DNA of 64,000 bases. Origin: Butyricicoccus sp. OM04-18BH. Lineage in GTDB: Bacteria; Bacillota; Clostridia; Oscillospirales; Butyricicoccaceae. The position numbers were made by a program, and so were the translations under genes. The notes below the pieces were generated by a model, which ran no database searches, was not told the DNA's origin, and saw only the letters and a program-made list of their open reading frames with translations. Shown here piece by piece: positions 22,838-30,699 of the stretch; the stretch's first letter is position 1, and every line of letters starts with the position of its first letter. The stretch is taken from positions 16,851-80,850 of the forward strand of contig NZ_QULN01000011.1 in assembly GCF_003481705.1 (NCBI RefSeq), read 5' to 3'.

Positions 22838-23567
22838 CTATCAGACACTTTCGGCCTACTATGATCGTTTTACCGACGACGTCGGCTACGAACAGTGGGC
22901 GGATTTTTTCGAGCAGCTTTTTGCGCGGGAGGACATCCGGCCGCAGCTGGTGCTCGATCTGGCCTGCGGCACGGGCAGCCTGACGCGCCTGCTCGCGCAA
23001 CGCGGCTACGACATGATCGGCGCGGATGCTTCGCCCGAAATGCTCATGCAGGCCATGCAGAATACGATGGACTGCTCTCCGAGACCGCTGCTCATCAATC
23101 AGCGCATGGAGGAGCTTGACCTTTACGGCAACGTGGACGCCTGCCTGTGCTGTCTGGACAGCGTGAACTATGTCACCGACCCGGATGACCTCGCCGAGGC
23201 GTTCCGCCGCGTGCACCTGTTCCTCAATCCGGACGGCCTGTTCGTCTTTGACATCAATACGCCCGCGAAATTCTCCCGTATCGACGGGGAAAGCTATGTC
23301 CGCGAGGACGACGGCGTGTTCTGCGTCTGGCAGGCGGCGGTCGAGGACGGCTTGTGTGCCTATCAGTTCGATATTTTTGAACAGAATGGGGACAGCTGGT
23401 CGCGCGCGCAGGAAACGCACGAGGAGCGCGTTTACGAGCCGCAGCAGCTTGTCCGCATGCTGGAAGAGGCAGGCTTTACCGAAATCAAAACCTATGGCGA
23501 TCAGAGCTTCGCGCCCGTAAAGGGCGGAGAGGATCGCATCTATTTCACCGCACGAAAGAGAGACTAA
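22830..23567 (+). CDS. Class I SAM-dependent methyltransferase
   Basis: The 245-residue protein has the SAM-binding motif I VLDLACGTGSLTRLLA (about 41-56), an acidic end of strand 2 (IGADASPEML) and the later motif CLCCLDSVNYV. It belongs to the Methyltransf_25 group common in Clostridia. The substrate cannot be told. It is co-transcribed between the yerC-like regulator and hslO, six bases before the latter. Confidence 0.85.
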   Translation: MNSYQTLSAYYDRFTDDVGYEQWADFFEQLFAREDIRPQLVLDLACGTGSLTRLLAQRGYDMIGADASPEMLMQAMQNTMDCSPRPLLINQRMEELDLYGNVDACLCCLDSVNYVTDPDDLAEAFRRVHLFLNPDGLFVFDINTPAKFSRIDGESYVREDDGVFCVWQAAVEDGLCAYQFDIFEQNGDSWSRAQETHEERVYEPQQLVRMLEEAGFTEIKTYGDQSFAPVKGGEDRIYFTARKRD

Positions 23568-23573
23568 CATTAT

Positions 23574-24461
23574 ATGAGCGATAAAATTCTTCGCGCGATC
23601 GCCCGCAACGCGGGCATCCAGATCAGTGCCGCATCGACGACCGGAATTGTCGAGCGCGCACGCGAAATTCACAACACCACGCCGCTTGCGACCGCAGCAC
23701 TCGGCCGCACGCTGACCATCACCTCCATCATGGGCAGCCAGCTCAAGGTCGAGGACGGCTCTGTCACCGTTCAGATCAAGGGCAACGGCCCGCTCGGCGC
23801 CATTGTGTGCGTGGGCGAGTCGGACGGCTGCGTGCGCGGCTATCTTCAGGACCCGGCCGCTGACCTGCCGCTGCGCCCGGACGGCAAGCTCAACGTGGGC
23901 GGCGGCGTAGGCCGCGGCTATCTGATGGTCATCAAGGACATCGGCCTCAAGGACCCCGTGACCGGCACGGTCGCGCTCGTGGACGGCGAGATCGCAGAGG
24001 ATCTCACGCGCTACTTTGCGGAGAGCGAGCAGATCCCGTCTGCCTGTGCGCTCGGCGTGCTCGTCGACACCGACTGCACGGTCAAGTGCGCCGGCGGCTG
24101 GCTCGTGCAGCTGATGCCGGGCGTCAAGGACGCAGACATCGACCGCCTCGAAGCCAATCTCGCAAAGCTCGAGCCGATGACAGCCATGCTCGACAAGGGC
24201 ATGAGCCTCGAGGAGATCATCTCCGCCGTGCTCGACGGCTTTGAAGTGGACTTCCTCCAGACCGAGGAGATCGGTTACCGCTGCGCATGCAGCAGGGAAA
24301 AGGTCGAGCGCGCGCTGATCAGCCTCGGAAAGACCGAGCTTTGCAAGATGATCGAAGAACAGGAGAAAAGTGAAGTAACCTGCCAGTTCTGCGACAAAAT
24401 CTATAGTTTTTCGCGCGATCAGCTGCAGGAGCTGCTGACGCACGCGACCGAGAAAAAATAA
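23574..24461 (+). CDS. hslO: Redox-regulated chaperone Hsp33
   Basis: The 295-residue protein has the Hsp33 N-terminal domain (RAIARNAGIQISAASTT, then GNGPLGAIVCVG) and the C-terminal zinc switch with CAC near residue 238 and CQFC near 270. Under oxidation the cysteines lose zinc and form disulfides, and the chaperone becomes a holdase for unfolding proteins. It ends the three-gene operon; the tRNA-Asp cluster promoter starts 25 bases later, and no clear terminator is seen between them. Confidence 0.95.
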   Translation: MSDKILRAIARNAGIQISAASTTGIVERAREIHNTTPLATAALGRTLTITSIMGSQLKVEDGSVTVQIKGNGPLGAIVCVGESDGCVRGYLQDPAADLPLRPDGKLNVGGGVGRGYLMVIKDIGLKDPVTGTVALVDGEIAEDLTRYFAESEQIPSACALGVLVDTDCTVKCAGGWLVQLMPGVKDADIDRLEANLAKLEPMTAMLDKGMSLEEIISAVLDGFEVDFLQTEEIGYRCACSREKVERALISLGKTELCKMIEEQEKSEVTCQFCDKIYSFSRDQLQELLTHATEKK

Positions 24462-24486
24462 AAATAAAAAAATATCGAAAAAGGTG

Positions 24487-24515
24487 TTGACATTTGGAGC
24501 CTGTTCCGATATAAT
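24487..24515 (+). promoter_or_regulatory. Consensus promoter of the tRNA Asp-Phe-Gly-Cys cluster
   Basis: TTGACA (24487-24492), 17-base spacer, TATAAT (24510-24515). The RNA starts with a CGTCGCTG...CAGCGACG hairpin (24521-24554) before tRNA-Asp. Confidence 0.93.
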
Positions 24516-24559
24516 AAACATCGTCGCTGAGAGACACAAACAAAACAGCGACGAGGTCT

Positions 24560-24636
24560 GGCCCGGTAGCTCAGTTGGTTAGAGCGCTAGCCTGTCACGC
24601 TAGAGGCCGTGGGTTCAAGTCCCATCCGGGTCGCCA
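24560..24636 (+). tRNA. tRNA-Asp (GTC)
   Basis: Cloverleaf with acceptor GGCCCGG/CCGGGTC, anticodon arm CTAGC-CTGTCAC-GCTAG (anticodon GTC), T-loop GTTCAAG and encoded CCA. Confidence 0.97.
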
Positions 24637-24640
24637 GTAT

Positions 24641-24716
24641 GCCTCTGTAGCTCAGTCGGTAGAGCAGGGGACTGAAAATCCCCGTGTCGGTGGTTCGATT
24701 CCGCCCGGAGGCACCA
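24641..24716 (+). tRNA. tRNA-Phe (GAA)
   Basis: Acceptor GCCTCTG, anticodon arm GGGGA-CTGAAAA-TCCCC (anticodon GAA), T-loop GGTTCGATTC and encoded CCA. The last A is also the first base of a long palindrome. Confidence 0.96.
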
Positions 24717-24753
24717 TTTTCAAAATGAGTGTCTGGACACTCATTTTGAAAAT
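24716..24753. repeat. Perfect 38-bp palindrome inside the tRNA cluster
   Basis: Two perfect 18-base arms (ATTTTCAAAATGAGTGTC and its complement) are separated by two bases, beginning at the CCA end of tRNA-Phe. As RNA it forms a long hairpin between tRNA-Phe and tRNA-Gly that may act as a processing or pausing signal. No T-run follows it. Confidence 0.85.
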
Positions 24754-24811
24754 CGTATCTTTCGGTTAAAACTGAAGGATAAAACAGCAGGAACGCAACC
24801 TGCTAAAAAAT

Positions 24812-24887
24812 GCGGCTGTAGCTCATCTGGTAGAGCGCCACCTTGCCAAGGTGGAGGTAGCGAGTTCGAGCCTCGTCAGCCGCTCCA
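24812..24887 (+). tRNA. tRNA-Gly (GCC)
   Basis: Acceptor GCGGCTG, anticodon arm CCACC-TTGCCAA-GGTGG (anticodon GCC), T-loop GTTCGAG and encoded CCA. Confidence 0.96.
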
Positions 24888-24890
24888 TAT

Positions 24891-24964
24891 GGTACCATAG
24901 CCAAGCGGTAAGGCGTGGGACTGCAACTCCCTGATCCCCAGTTCGATTCTGGGTGGTACCTCCA
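24891..24964 (+). tRNA. tRNA-Cys (GCA)
   Basis: Acceptor GGTACCA, anticodon loop CTGCAAC (anticodon GCA), T-loop GTTCGATTC and encoded CCA. It lies three bases after tRNA-Gly, so the two must be released by end processing. Confidence 0.95.
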
Positions 24965-24967
24965 TAA

Positions 24968-24996
24968 AAGACTGATACTTCGGTGTCAGTCTTTTT
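24968..24996 (+). terminator. Terminator of the tRNA cluster
   Basis: AAGACTGAtAC pairs with GTgTCAGTCTT around TTCG, followed by a six-base T-run. Confidence 0.93.
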
Positions 24997-25028
24997 TGTC
25001 GTTCTCCGGAGAAAAAGCAAGGAAAATG

Positions 25029-25056
25029 TTGACAAAAAGCAGGAGGGTAATATACT
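25029..25056 (+). promoter_or_regulatory. Promoter of the SLH-domain gene
   Basis: TTGACA (25029-25034) and TATACT (25051-25056) with a 16-base spacer. Confidence 0.8.
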
Positions 25057-25108
25057 ATACTATATACAGGATACGCAAACGTATCCGTAATAAAAGGAGG
25101 ATACCCCA

Positions 25109-25702
25109 ATGAAAAAATTAAAGAGGATTGCAGCGCTGACCCTTGCAGCAGCGTGCGCCGCAACTGTGTGCGCCGGTGCGGCGTTCACCGATCAGAGCGA
25201 CATCAAGGTCGACAGCAGGGTGATCGACACGCTGGTCGAGAAAAACGTCATCAGGGGCTATGAGAACGGCTCGTTTCAGCCGAACGAGACGGTCTCGCGC
25301 GCGGAGATGGCGAAGATGATCTACGTTCTGCGCACGAATGGCGGCACAGACGCTACGACATATGCAGTAAAAATGTCTACTGATTTTAACGACGTAAATA
25401 ACCACTGGGCAAGCGGCTACATTAAATACTGTTACGCCTATGGCATCGTCGCCGGCAAATCGAGTACGGTTTTCGCGCCGGATGCCCCCGTGACTACGGT
25501 TGAAGCGGCGAAAATGCTGCTGGTATACTCGGGCGTTGATGCAGCGCAGAGCGGTCTGACCGGTGCACAGTGGAAGGCCAATACGATGAAACTTGCAGAT
25601 CAGGATGGTCTGCTGAAGGGCGTAGAGGCAGATATTGATGCTCCGCTGCCGCGCCAGTATGCCGCGCAGATGATTTACAACGAACTGGCGTACAGCTTAT
25701 AA
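25109..25702 (+). CDS. Secreted SLH-domain protein
   Basis: The 197-residue protein has a Sec signal peptide (cleavage likely after CAGA, about residue 24) and then at least two S-layer homology repeats: NVIRGYENGSFQPNETVSRAE (shown by its GYENGSFQP core) and YGIVAGKSSTVFAPDAPVTT, with a weaker third near 175-195. SLH domains bind pyruvylated secondary cell-wall polymer. No other domain is attached, so it may be a small wall-bound structural protein or a fragment of the S-layer system. AAAGGAGG precedes the ATG; it is flanked by its own promoter and terminator. Confidence 0.85.
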   Translation: MKKLKRIAALTLAAACAATVCAGAAFTDQSDIKVDSRVIDTLVEKNVIRGYENGSFQPNETVSRAEMAKMIYVLRTNGGTDATTYAVKMSTDFNDVNNHWASGYIKYCYAYGIVAGKSSTVFAPDAPVTTVEAAKMLLVYSGVDAAQSGLTGAQWKANTMKLADQDGLLKGVEADIDAPLPRQYAAQMIYNELAYSL

Positions 25703-25720
25703 GGAAATACAGCACGCTGA

Positions 25721-25748
25721 AAAATCCCCTCTTTCGAGGGGTTTTTTT
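25721..25748 (+). terminator. Terminator of the SLH gene
   Basis: AAATCCCCTC pairs with GAGGGGTTT around TTTC, with a seven-base T-run. Confidence 0.93.
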
Positions 25749-25834
25749 CAATCTTAATAAAATCGAAAGAAATTCCCTGCGGAAAACAACAGAAACCTGT
25801 GGTAAGATAGAAGCATGGAAAGGGGGAGAGGAAA

Positions 25835-26530
25835 ATGGAAAAGCTGAAGGTACTGGTGGTGGACGACGACCGCGAGATCGTGGACAGCATCGCGATCTTC
25901 CTTCGTGCGGACGGCTACGAGATCGAGAAGGCCTATAACGGTTTGGAAGCGCTCGACATCGTGATGACGCACACGATCCATCTGATCATACTCGACATCA
26001 TGATGCCCGAGCTGGACGGCATCAAGACGCTGCTCAAGCTGCGCGAGAGCCGCAACATTCCGGTCATCCTGCTCTCGGCAAAATCCGAGGACGCAGACAA
26101 GATTCTCGGTCTGACAGCAGGCGCGGACGATTATGTGACCAAGCCGTTCAATCCTTCCGAGCTGGTTGCGCGCGTAAAAAGTCAGCTCCGCCGCTATACG
26201 CAGCTCGGCGCGATGCAGAAGACCGCCGCGCAGATCGTGATACGCGGTCTGGCGCTCGATACCGAGAGTAAAAGTGTAATGGTGGATGGCGAGGCGGTGC
26301 GGCTCACGCCGCTCGAGTACAAGATACTGGAGCTGCTGTGCCGCCATCCAGGCAAGGTTTTCTCGACCGAGGAGATCTACCGGCAGGTCTGGAATGACGA
26401 CATCGTAAGCGATAACGCGATAGCGGTCCATGTGCGGCACATCCGGGAGAAGATCGAGATCAACCCGAAGGAGCCGCGGTATCTGAAGGTAGTGTGGGGC
26501 GTTGGATACAAGATAGAGAGGAGCGAGTGA
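25835..26530 (+). CDS. OmpR/PhoB-family response regulator
   Basis: The 231-residue protein has a receiver domain (acidic pair DDD at 10-12, phospho-acceptor D54 in LIILDIMMPEL, Lys in VTKPFNPSEL near 105) and a winged-helix DNA-binding domain (about 130-229, ending VVWGVGYKIE). It is followed two bases later by its histidine kinase. The architecture resembles VanR-type regulators; the signal is unknown. GGGGGAGAGGAAA precedes the ATG. Confidence 0.93.
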   Translation: MEKLKVLVVDDDREIVDSIAIFLRADGYEIEKAYNGLEALDIVMTHTIHLIILDIMMPELDGIKTLLKLRESRNIPVILLSAKSEDADKILGLTAGADDYVTKPFNPSELVARVKSQLRRYTQLGAMQKTAAQIVIRGLALDTESKSVMVDGEAVRLTPLEYKILELLCRHPGKVFSTEEIYRQVWNDDIVSDNAIAVHVRHIREKIEINPKEPRYLKVVWGVGYKIERSE

Positions 26531-26532
26531 GC

Positions 26533-28518
26533 ATGAATATCAAGGGGATCTTACGCAGTACGGCGGCAAAAATCATCGCGTTCGCGGGCATTGTGGGGTG
26601 CTTCGCGGCGGCGGTGATCATTGGAGAGAATGCGATTGCCGGATGCGGCCGGGACGGCATGATTTATCAGTTTGAAACGGATTTCTCCCAGTCGAGCTAC
26701 ATGGCCGGGCAGGTGAACAACACGGCGGTAACGCTGGAGGCGGCTCTGGAGGGAGGCATATCCAGACAGGAGTTCGAGCAGCAGACCCGGGATTTTCCGG
26801 GCAGCTACTACGGCGTCATGAACGGAAAGGTGATTTCGAACGCCGAACTCAGCGACAGCGCAACACAGAACGCGGCGTTTTACCTGATTGCCCGGCCGGA
26901 CGACGCGACGCAGAGCAATATTTCGTGGTACTATATGCCATTTCACGATGAGCCGATTGACGACAGCTTTGACGATGAGCCGACTGATGAATACAACGTC
27001 CGGTCTGATTATCCGCTCGGCACGGTCATCAGGGTGTGCGTCACCTCCGAGCAGGCGGCGCAGTATCAGGAAATATGGAGCGCACAGAGGGATACGTTCG
27101 CGCATACGATTTGTATCGTTCTCACGCTGACGGCGGCGGCGCTGCTGCTGTTCGTGTATCTTCTGTTCGTCACGGGACGCCGCCCGGAGGACGAGGAGAT
27201 GCACCTCGCAACGCTCGACCGTCTGCCGGTCGAAGTAAACGTCCTGCTGTTCTGGAGCGCCCTGGGACTTGCGGGCGGCCTGAATATCGCGCTCACGGCG
27301 GAAATCGCGAACGGTTCGAGCGACATGATCTTCCTGCTGATGCCGTCTGTCGCATTCCTGACGGCGGCGTTCGCGTTCGCGCTGGAGCTTACGCTGTCGC
27401 TCGTGCGGATTGTTAAGAACCGCAGCTTTGCGCGGCAGTGCTGGTGCGTCCGCTTTGTCCGCTGGTGCCGGCGCGGTGTGCAGGAGAGTATGCGAAAGCT
27501 GATGCACCTGCTGACACGCGACTACAAGACGCGCAACGTCCTGCTCCTCTTTTTCGGCTACACGGTCGTTCTGGCGCTTCTTGCCACAGTATTCGGCGCG
27601 GAGGGCGGCTCGTTTCTCGCATTCGTGCTCGGTATCGCGTGGTTCCTCGCGGCGGGTTATTTCCTCGCGCGGCGCATTCACGGCTTTGAGCGCATCGTGG
27701 AGGCGCTGCATCGGATGCGCGGCGGCGATATGGAATCCCGGCTGACCGATATGCCGGAGGGCGTTTTCGCCGCGATGGCGGAGGATCTGGGTTCGCTCGG
27801 TGACGGCATGCAGGCGGCGCTTCAGAACGAGATCCGCGCCGAGCGCATGAAGACCGAGCTTATCACGAACGTCAGCCACGACCTCAAAACGCCGCTCACG
27901 AGCATTCTCAGCTACTCCGACCTGCTCTGCCAGATGGAGCTGACGCCGGAGGAGGCGAACGACTACGCGAAGATCATCCATCAGAAGAGCCTGCGGCTCA
28001 AGAACCTCACGAGCGACCTGTTCGATATTTCCAAGGTGCAGTCCGGCGTGGAGCAGATGAACTGCGAGCGTCTGGACGCGGCCACGCTCGTGCGGCAGGC
28101 GCTCGCGGAGCAGGAGAAGGCCATTCAGGCGAGCGGCCTTGCGCTCAAGGTGACGCTGCCCGAAAAGGAGCTTCCCATCCGGGCGGACGGCCGCAAGATG
28201 AGCCGCGTTCTCGAAAACCTCATCGGCAACTGCGTCAAGTATTCGCTGCACGGTACGCGCGTCTTTATCTCGCTTGCGGAGTGCGATGGGCAGGCTGTGC
28301 TTGAGGTCAAGAACACCGCGAACTACGAAATGGACTTCGCCCCCGATGAAATCACCGAGCGCTTTGTGCGCGGCGACGCGGCGCGTTCGACCGAGGGCAG
28401 CGGTCTGGGTCTCGCCATCGCGAAAAGCTACACCGAAGCTTGCGGCGGCGCGTTCGAGGTAACGGTGGACGGCGACCTGTTCAAGGTGCGCATCAGCTTC
28501 CCGATTTACGGTTTATAA
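26533..28518 (+). CDS. Multi-pass sensor histidine kinase
   Basis: The 661-residue protein has an N-terminal transmembrane helix, an extracytoplasmic stretch of about 165 residues with an acidic patch (DEPIDDSFDDEPTDEY), then about five more membrane helices (about 195-385), a HAMP-like segment, the phospho-acceptor H-box NVSHDLKTPLTSILSY (about 450), the N-box RVLENLIGNCVKYS and the G-box GSGLGLAIAKS. The start is the ATG at 26533, just after the regulator stop; the longer frame lies within the regulator gene. The unusually long membrane part could sense a cell-envelope signal. Confidence 0.9.
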   Translation: MNIKGILRSTAAKIIAFAGIVGCFAAAVIIGENAIAGCGRDGMIYQFETDFSQSSYMAGQVNNTAVTLEAALEGGISRQEFEQQTRDFPGSYYGVMNGKVISNAELSDSATQNAAFYLIARPDDATQSNISWYYMPFHDEPIDDSFDDEPTDEYNVRSDYPLGTVIRVCVTSEQAAQYQEIWSAQRDTFAHTICIVLTLTAAALLLFVYLLFVTGRRPEDEEMHLATLDRLPVEVNVLLFWSALGLAGGLNIALTAEIANGSSDMIFLLMPSVAFLTAAFAFALELTLSLVRIVKNRSFARQCWCVRFVRWCRRGVQESMRKLMHLLTRDYKTRNVLLLFFGYTVVLALLATVFGAEGGSFLAFVLGIAWFLAAGYFLARRIHGFERIVEALHRMRGGDMESRLTDMPEGVFAAMAEDLGSLGDGMQAALQNEIRAERMKTELITNVSHDLKTPLTSILSYSDLLCQMELTPEEANDYAKIIHQKSLRLKNLTSDLFDISKVQSGVEQMNCERLDAATLVRQALAEQEKAIQASGLALKVTLPEKELPIRADGRKMSRVLENLIGNCVKYSLHGTRVFISLAECDGQAVLEVKNTANYEMDFAPDEITERFVRGDAARSTEGSGLGLAIAKSYTEACGGAFEVTVDGDLFKVRISFPIYGL

Positions 28519-28535
28519 AATCTTTTCTACCGCGC

Positions 28536-28563
28536 TTGCAATTTGAAAAACAACCGCTATAAT
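28536..28563 (+). promoter_or_regulatory. Promoter of the cupin gene
   Basis: TTGCAA (28536-28541), 16-base spacer, TATAAT (28558-28563). Confidence 0.8.
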
Positions 28564-28618
28564 AGGAAATGATAAGAATGCTGCAAAACAGCGGCGACAG
28601 GAAAGGCGGAGTTTTATT

Positions 28619-28966
28619 ATGATGACGACTGCAAGCGAGCATAAAATCGACAAGGTAGAGAAGATGGCCGGCGGCAAGGGTCATGTGATCATCGAGCACC
28701 TGCTCGGCGAAGCGGAGCTCGACGGCAAGTGTGGCCTGTACGCGAAGGTAACGATCGAGCCGGGCTGCACGCTGGGCTTTCACGAGCACCACGGCGAGAC
28801 CGAGACTTATTACATCCTGAGCGGCGAAGGCTCGTACAACGACGGTGAGAAGTCCTTCCCGGTCAAGACCGGCGATGTGACGTTCTGCCCGGACGGCAGC
28901 GGCCACGCGCTCGACAACACCGGAGACACCGACCTCGTGTTCATGGCGCTGATCATCAAGAAGTAA
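28619..28966 (+). CDS. Single-domain cupin protein
   Basis: The 115-residue protein is one cupin barrel with metal-binding motif 1 FHEHHGETETYYILSGEG (about 58-75) and motif 2 PDGSGHALDN (about 92-101). Small cupins of this type bind divalent metal and may act as isomerases, dioxygenases or effector-binding proteins; the role here is unknown. It has its own promoter and terminator, so it is monocistronic. GGCGGAG precedes the start. Confidence 0.85.
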   Translation: MMTTASEHKIDKVEKMAGGKGHVIIEHLLGEAELDGKCGLYAKVTIEPGCTLGFHEHHGETETYYILSGEGSYNDGEKSFPVKTGDVTFCPDGSGHALDNTGDTDLVFMALIIKK

Positions 28967-28979
28967 ACAGGGTTAAAAG

Positions 28980-29015
28980 AAAAGGACGCTTTCGAAAAAC
29001 GGAAAGCGTCCTTTT
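28980..29015 (+). terminator. Terminator of the cupin gene
   Basis: AAAAGGACGCTTTC pairs with GAAAGCGTCCTTTT around an eight-base loop. A perfect 14-bp stem. Confidence 0.9.
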
Positions 29016-29019
29016 AGTT

Positions 29020-29116
29020 TGTCGGAAAACGCAGTTTTTCGACCGTCCTAAAACAAAAAAACGAACCGGGAGCGGTTCGCTTTCCTGCGCGAAATCGAAA
29101 AGGGAGTTTCGATTTC
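29020..29116. repeat. Second intergenic array of short palindromes
   Basis: Three inverted repeats follow the cupin terminator. At 29020-29043 there is a near copy of the GTCGG..AAAAC-GCA-GTTTT..CGAC palindrome also found at 2594-2627. At 29062-29079 CGAACCG pairs with CGGTTCG. At 29091-29116 GAAATCGAAA pairs with TTTCGATTTC. No protein is encoded in this stretch. Confidence 0.6.
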
Positions 29117-29160
29117 ACAAAGAAAAAAGAGTAAAAAGAAAGGAAAAAGAGAGGTGGTCT

Positions 29161-29310
29161 ATGTTAGAATATGCTGCGCTGGCCGCAGCTGCAAGGATGT
29201 ATTTTATGGGGAAGCGTTTCCTTGCTCTTCCCTTTGACAAGTTCAGTATAGCGCGAAAGTTGCACAAATGCAAGTTAAATATTTCGTCATTTCGACTAAA
29301 TTTTCGTTGA
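29161..29310 (+). CDS. Possible small ORF of 49 codons
   Basis: An ATG three bases after GAGGTGG opens a 49-codon frame with an alanine-rich, partly hydrophobic first half and a basic, aromatic second half. No promoter is obvious and nothing is recognised. The region 28967-29479 otherwise holds only palindromes, the GntR promoter and A/T-rich sequence. It may be a chance frame. Confidence 0.25.
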   Translation: MLEYAALAAAARMYFMGKRFLALPFDKFSIARKLHKCKLNISSFRLNFR

Positions 29311-29420
29311 GTTAGCGCGTGCTTATTTGATGGCTGGAAATAGGCATATGCAACAAAAATAAAGAGAAAGGTTTGTACAAAACGCTGTTTGTGAAAATTG
29401 AATAATCGACGGCAGGGGAC

Positions 29421-29462
29421 TTGACAAAGCGTGAATATTGTATATAATGAGTATATACAATA
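29421..29462 (+). promoter_or_regulatory. GntR-operon promoter with palindromic operator
   Basis: TTGACA (29421-29426), 16-base spacer, TATAAT (29443-29448). A perfect 11-bp inverted repeat TATTGTATATA-N5-TATATACAATA (29436-29462) covers the -10 box, as expected for autorepression by the YtrA-type regulator encoded just downstream. Confidence 0.85.
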
Positions 29463-29479
29463 AACAGAGGAGGGAGAGC

Positions 29480-29860
29480 GTGAACATCATTCTTTCCAAC
29501 ACGGACAGCGCCCCGATCTACGAACAGATCACGCGGCAGCTCCGGGCGAAGATCGTCTCAGGCGAGCTTACGGCAGGGCAGGCGCTGCCGTCCATGCGGC
29601 TGCTCGCCAGGGAGCTGCGCATCAGCGTCATCACGACAAAGCGCGCGTATGAAGAACTCGAGCGCGAGGGGCTGATCGTTACGCAGACCGGACGCGGCAG
29701 CTTTGTCGCGCAGGTGAGCGGCGCGCGGCTGCGCGAGGAACAGCTCCGCGCCGTGGAGGCGCATCTGGCGCAGGCGGTACACGCGGCGAAGCAGGGCGGA
29801 CTGACCGCGGAGGAGTTCATGGAGATCGCACAAACGGCTTTTGAGGAGGGGAATCAATGA
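29480..29860 (+). CDS. GntR-family (YtrA subfamily) transcriptional regulator
   Basis: The 126-residue protein has a GntR winged helix (about 5-75: APIYEQITRQLRAKIVSGEL, LPSMRLLARELRISVITTKR) and only a short C-terminal helical dimerisation part, the mark of the YtrA subfamily, which represses ABC transporter operons of the bacitracin or acetoin type. The start is the GTG at 29480 with AGGAGGGAGA upstream. It overlaps the ABC ATPase gene by four bases and probably binds the palindrome over its own promoter. Confidence 0.9.
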   Translation: MNIILSNTDSAPIYEQITRQLRAKIVSGELTAGQALPSMRLLARELRISVITTKRAYEELEREGLIVTQTGRGSFVAQVSGARLREEQLRAVEAHLAQAVHAAKQGGLTAEEFMEIAQTAFEEGNQ

Positions 29861-30699
29861 AAAACGCACTCGAAATCAGAGGGCTGACCAGGAAATACGA
29901 AGGATTTGCGCTGGACAGCGTCAATCTGACTCTGCCGCGCGGCTGTGTGATGGGTCTGATCGGCGAAAACGGAGCCGGAAAGACGACGCTCATCAAGACC
30001 GTTCTCGACCTTGTGCGGCCGGACAGCGGTGAGATCGAGGTGCTCGGCGGACGGCCGGATGATGCGGCGGTACGTGAGCGCATCGGCGTGGTGCTGGAGG
30101 ACGGCGGCTTTCTGAGCACGATGAACGCCGCGCAGGTGGACACGCTGCTCGGCAGAGCCTACCGCGCGTGGGACGGGGCACAGTTCGCGGCCTGTCTCGA
30201 CCGCTTCGGCATCGACCGCCGCAAGGCCATCAAGGATTATTCGCGCGGCATGAAAATGAAGCTGTCCATCGCGGCGGCGCTCTCGCACGGCGCGGAGCTG
30301 CTGATTCTGGACGAGGCGACGAGCGGACTTGACCCGGTCGTGAGGGACGAGGTGCTCGACCTGCTGTACGATTTCATGCAGGACGAAACGCACGCCGTGC
30401 TGCTGTCCAGCCACATCACGAGTGACCTCGACAAGATCGCGGACAATATCACGTTCATCCATCGCGGCCGCGTGCTGCTGAGCGAGGGACGGGACGAGCT
30501 GATCGACCGCCACGGCGTGCTGCGCTGCACGGAGGAGCAGCTGAACGCGCTCGACCCGGACGCAGTCCGGGCGGTGCGAAAGGGCGCATTTGGCTGCGAA
30601 GCACTGGTCAAACGGGACGGCATTCCGGAAAACTGGCCGGTCGAGCCGGTCAGCGTGGAACAGATCATGCTGTTTCTGACGAGAGGGGAGGAAGCATAA
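29857..30699 (+). CDS. ABC transporter ATP-binding protein
   Basis: The 280-residue ATPase has Walker A GENGAGKTT (about 37-45), a variant signature DYSRGMKMKL in place of LSGGQ (about 128-137), Walker B LLILDEATSGLDP (about 147-159) and the switch histidine in LLSSHI. It resembles YtrB/BcrA-type exporters regulated by GntR proteins. It couples with the permease encoded next, whose start overlaps its stop. The likely role is drug, peptide or cell-wall-related export; the substrate is not evident. Confidence 0.92.
   Translation: MKNALEIRGLTRKYEGFALDSVNLTLPRGCVMGLIGENGAGKTTLIKTVLDLVRPDSGEIEVLGGRPDDAAVRERIGVVLEDGGFLSTMNAAQVDTLLGRAYRAWDGAQFAACLDRFGIDRRKAIKDYSRGMKMKLSIAAALSHGAELLILDEATSGLDPVVRDEVLDLLYDFMQDETHAVLLSSHITSDLDKIADNITFIHRGRVLLSEGRDELIDRHGVLRCTEEQLNALDPDAVRAVRKGAFGCEALVKRDGIPENWPVEPVSVEQIMLFLTRGEEA

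Noticed and set aside
24716..24753. Palindrome as a transcription terminator
   Set aside because: No T-run after either arm, and tRNA-Gly and tRNA-Cys continue downstream without an obvious new promoter.
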